From assembly GCF_001557215.1 (NCBI RefSeq), contig NZ_LSJM01000212.1:1-8493 (forward strand): a stretch of 8,493 nucleotides of DNA, in the 5' to 3' direction. Below, piece by piece: positions 6,677-8,493 of this stretch. Every line of letters begins with the position of its first letter. The stretch's first letter is position 1. Position numbers and translations under genes: made by a program. This stretch comes from Sphingomonas sp. CCH9-E2. GTDB taxonomy: Bacteria; Pseudomonadota; Alphaproteobacteria; Sphingomonadales; Sphingomonadaceae. Below the pieces are notes generated by a model that was not told the DNA's origin, did no database searches, and saw nothing but the letters and a program-made list of their open reading frames with translations.

Positions 6677-8493
6677 ACCCGCTTCCCTATCCGGCACTTC
6701 ATGCCAGCCATGGCGGCATCTGGATTGCGACGGCGGAGGGGACACGCAGCATCGGACGCGGCGAAGCCGTGCGCATCGCCGCCGATACGCCGGTCATTCT
6801 GCTCAACGCGCCGCTGACGGCGCAGCGGCTCGGCTATCCCGACCTGTCGGGACTCGACCTGCTCGAGCTGTTCGCCTTTCTCCGCCCCGCGCGCTTCATG
6901 GTGCCAACCCCGCGCGGCGTGGCGCGCGCACTGGGTATCGCCGAGCCAGCCGATGATGCGGCAGTTGCCCCGTTCCTGCGCGACGCTGCCGAAGCGATGC
7001 TGGCGATCGCGCAGACCGACTGGCCGGAACGCGAGGGTGCATGGCACGCCGCCCAGTCACTCGCCAAATTGCGCTGGAGCTGGGGGCCGGCGGTGTCGCA
7101 GCGGCTGACCCGCCCTGAACAGGCCGAACGGTGGCTATTCTCGCGCCTGCCCGAATGGAGCGAGGGCGCGCCGCGCACGCCGCCGCGCACTGTCGCGCTC
7201 GATCCCGACGCGGTGCGTGAGCGGCTGGCTGCGCTGACCGGATCGGGCGCCGAGGTGCGCGCGGGCCAGCGGCTCTACGCCGATGCGGCGGCTAGTGCCT
7301 TTGCGCCGCGCACGATGCGCGATTCGCCCAATCTGGTGCTGGCCGAAGCGGGAACCGGCATCGGCAAGACGCTCGGCTATCTCGCGCCCGCATCGCTCTG
7401 GGCCGAGCAGGCCGATGGCGTGGTGTGGATTTCGACCTTTACCAAGGCGCTGCAACGCCAGCTGGGCCATGAAGGCGAGCGGCTGTTCGCTGACCCCGAA
7501 GAGCGCAAGCGCCGCATCGTCACGCGCAAGGGCCGCGAAAACTATCTCTGTCTGCTCAATTTGGAGGACGCGCTGCAGGGCGGGTTCGCCGGGCGCGCCG
7601 CAGTGCTGGCGCAGCTGGTCGCGCGCTGGGCCGCCTATACCGCCGATGGCGACATGGTCGGCGGCGATCTGCCCGGCTGGTTGCCAGTGCTATTCCGGCG
7701 CAACGGATCCACCGCGCTGACCGACCGGCGCGGCGAGTGCGTCTATGCCGGCTGCCCGCACTACCGCAAGTGCTTCATCGAGCGCGCCGCGCGGGCCAGC
7801 GCCGACGCCGACATCGTCATCGCCAATCACGCGCTGGTGATGGTCAACGCCGCGCGCGGGCGCGAAGCCGCCACCCGCCCCACGCGCTATGTCTTCGACG
7901 AAGGCCATCACATTTTCGACGCGGCCGACGCGATGTTCGGCGTCGCCCTGTCGGGGCAGGAAACGATCGAGCTGCGGCGCTGGATCACCGGGCCCGAAAG
8001 CGGATCGCGCGGGCGGCGCCGTGGGCTGGCCGCCCGCCTCTCCGATGTCGCGAGCTATGACGATGCCGGCGCACGCGCGATCAGCGAAGCGGTGGACGCC
8101 GCGCGCGCGCTGCCCTCGGACGGCTGGCTCCAGCGTCTGGCCGAGGGCCAGCCCTTCGGGGCGATCGAGCACCTCCTCGCCGCGGTGCGCGGCCTGGTCT
8201 ATGCCCGCGACACCGACGGGTCGGGCGAAGCCGGCTATGGCATCGAGACCGAACTGGCCGAGCCCGACGCCCAGCTGATCGACGCGATTCAGCCCGCCGC
8301 CGCCGCGCTCGAATCGCTGCTGCGCCCGATGATGGCGCTCGGACGACGGCTGGAGGCGGTGCTCGATGAGGCCCCCGACTGGATGGACGGTCAGGCGCGC
8401 GCGCGGATCGAGGGGGCGATCGCCTCGCTCGGCTGGCGGGCCGAAACCGTCGCCGCCTGGCTGTCGCTCGTCGCCCGCATCGGCGGTCCCGCC
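6673..8493 (+). CDS. DinG/XPD-type iron-sulfur ATP-dependent DNA helicase (3' partial)
   Basis: The first 607 codons of a superfamily 2 helicase that continues past the right edge. GTG 6673 overlaps the preceding stop (GTGA) and is the only usable start: upstream the frame has no start codon back to a stop at 6451, and the first ATG (6898) would cut into the N-terminal domain. Motifs: RAGQRLYA (196-203, Q-motif region), AEAGTGIGKT (224-233, Walker A, Lys232), STFTKALQRQL (254-264, motif Ia), ANHALV (384-389) and DEGH (409-412, Walker B). Four cysteines at 293, 356, 361 and 367 match the iron-sulfur cluster ligands of E. coli DinG, including the C-x4-C-x5-C spacing. The cluster domain (about 285-370) lies between motifs Ia and II, as in the XPD family. 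The family unwinds DNA 5'-3' and resolves structures such as R-loops or D-loops in repair. Residues 1-190 form an extra N-terminal domain that may be a decayed exonuclease. Helicase motifs III-VI lie beyond the window. Confidence 0.92.
   Translation, partial: MNPLPYPALHASHGGIWIATAEGTRSIGRGEAVRIAADTPVILLNAPLTAQRLGYPDLSGLDLLELFAFLRPARFMVPTPRGVARALGIAEPADDAAVAPFLRDAAEAMLAIAQTDWPEREGAWHAAQSLAKLRWSWGPAVSQRLTRPEQAERWLFSRLPEWSEGAPRTPPRTVALDPDAVRERLAALTGSGAEVRAGQRLYADAAASAFAPRTMRDSPNLVLAEAGTGIGKTLGYLAPASLWAEQADGVVWISTFTKALQRQLGHEGERLFADPEERKRRIVTRKGRENYLCLLNLEDALQGGFAGRAAVLAQLVARWAAYTADGDMVGGDLPGWLPVLFRRNGSTALTDRRGECVYAGCPHYRKCFIERAARASADADIVIANHALVMVNAARGREAATRPTRYVFDEGHHIFDAADAMFGVALSGQETIELRRWITGPESGSRGRRRGLAARLSDVASYDDAGARAISEAVDAARALPSDGWLQRLAEGQPFGAIEHLLAAVRGLVYARDTDGSGEAGYGIETELAEPDAQLIDAIQPAAAALESLLRPMMALGRRLEAVLDEAPDWMDGQARARIEGAIASLGWRAETVAAWLSLVARIGGPA

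Noticed and set aside
5885..6745. Minus-strand open frame (286 codons) opposite the COQ9 gene
   Set aside because: Shadow of a recognised family member, with no motif and no ribosome binding site of note.

Overview
The window is gene-dense, very GC-rich DNA that looks like a chromosomal segment of an alphaproteobacterium, most probably a sphingomonad. The grounds are the codon use (G or C at most third positions), a bacterial COQ9 homologue, a two-domain RibB with a degenerate C-terminal half, and the style of the proteins. This placement is an inference from protein character, not from a marker gene. No RNA gene, insertion sequence, CRISPR array, prophage gene or attachment site is visible. 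No stretch over 100 bases lacks a gene, so promoters and terminators have almost no room.

Left part (1-3921, + strand): a riboflavin biosynthesis operon. It begins inside ribD (deaminase/reductase, 5' end outside the window). It continues with ribE (riboflavin synthase), a two-domain ribB (dihydroxybutanone phosphate synthase joined to a GTP cyclohydrolase II-like domain without its zinc cysteines) and ribH (lumazine synthase). Two genes are translationally coupled behind these: a RimJ/RimL-type GNAT acetyltransferase and a small unrecognised membrane protein. The junctions are a 3-nt gap, a 14-nt overlap, two TAATG overlaps and one GTGA overlap (or 28 nt with the alternative start). Together the four rib genes cover every riboflavin step except GTP cyclohydrolase II and the dephosphorylation. 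A separate RibA is therefore expected elsewhere in the genome.

Middle (3938-5026, - strand): an FMN-dependent old yellow enzyme-family ene-reductase, convergent with the riboflavin operon. A 52-bp intergenic gap separates it from the next, divergent gene.

Right part (5079-8493, + strand): a three-gene unit joined by GTGA overlaps. It contains a ten-helix EamA/DMT-family transporter, a COQ9-family ubiquinone-biosynthesis protein, and a DinG/XPD-type iron-sulfur DNA helicase that runs off the right edge.

I see no evidence of a wholly new system. The points most worth following are the zinc-less cyclohydrolase domain of RibB, the shortened reductase domain of RibD, the two uncharacterised passengers of the rib operon, and the roughly 190-residue N-terminal extension of the helicase, which reads like a decayed exonuclease domain.
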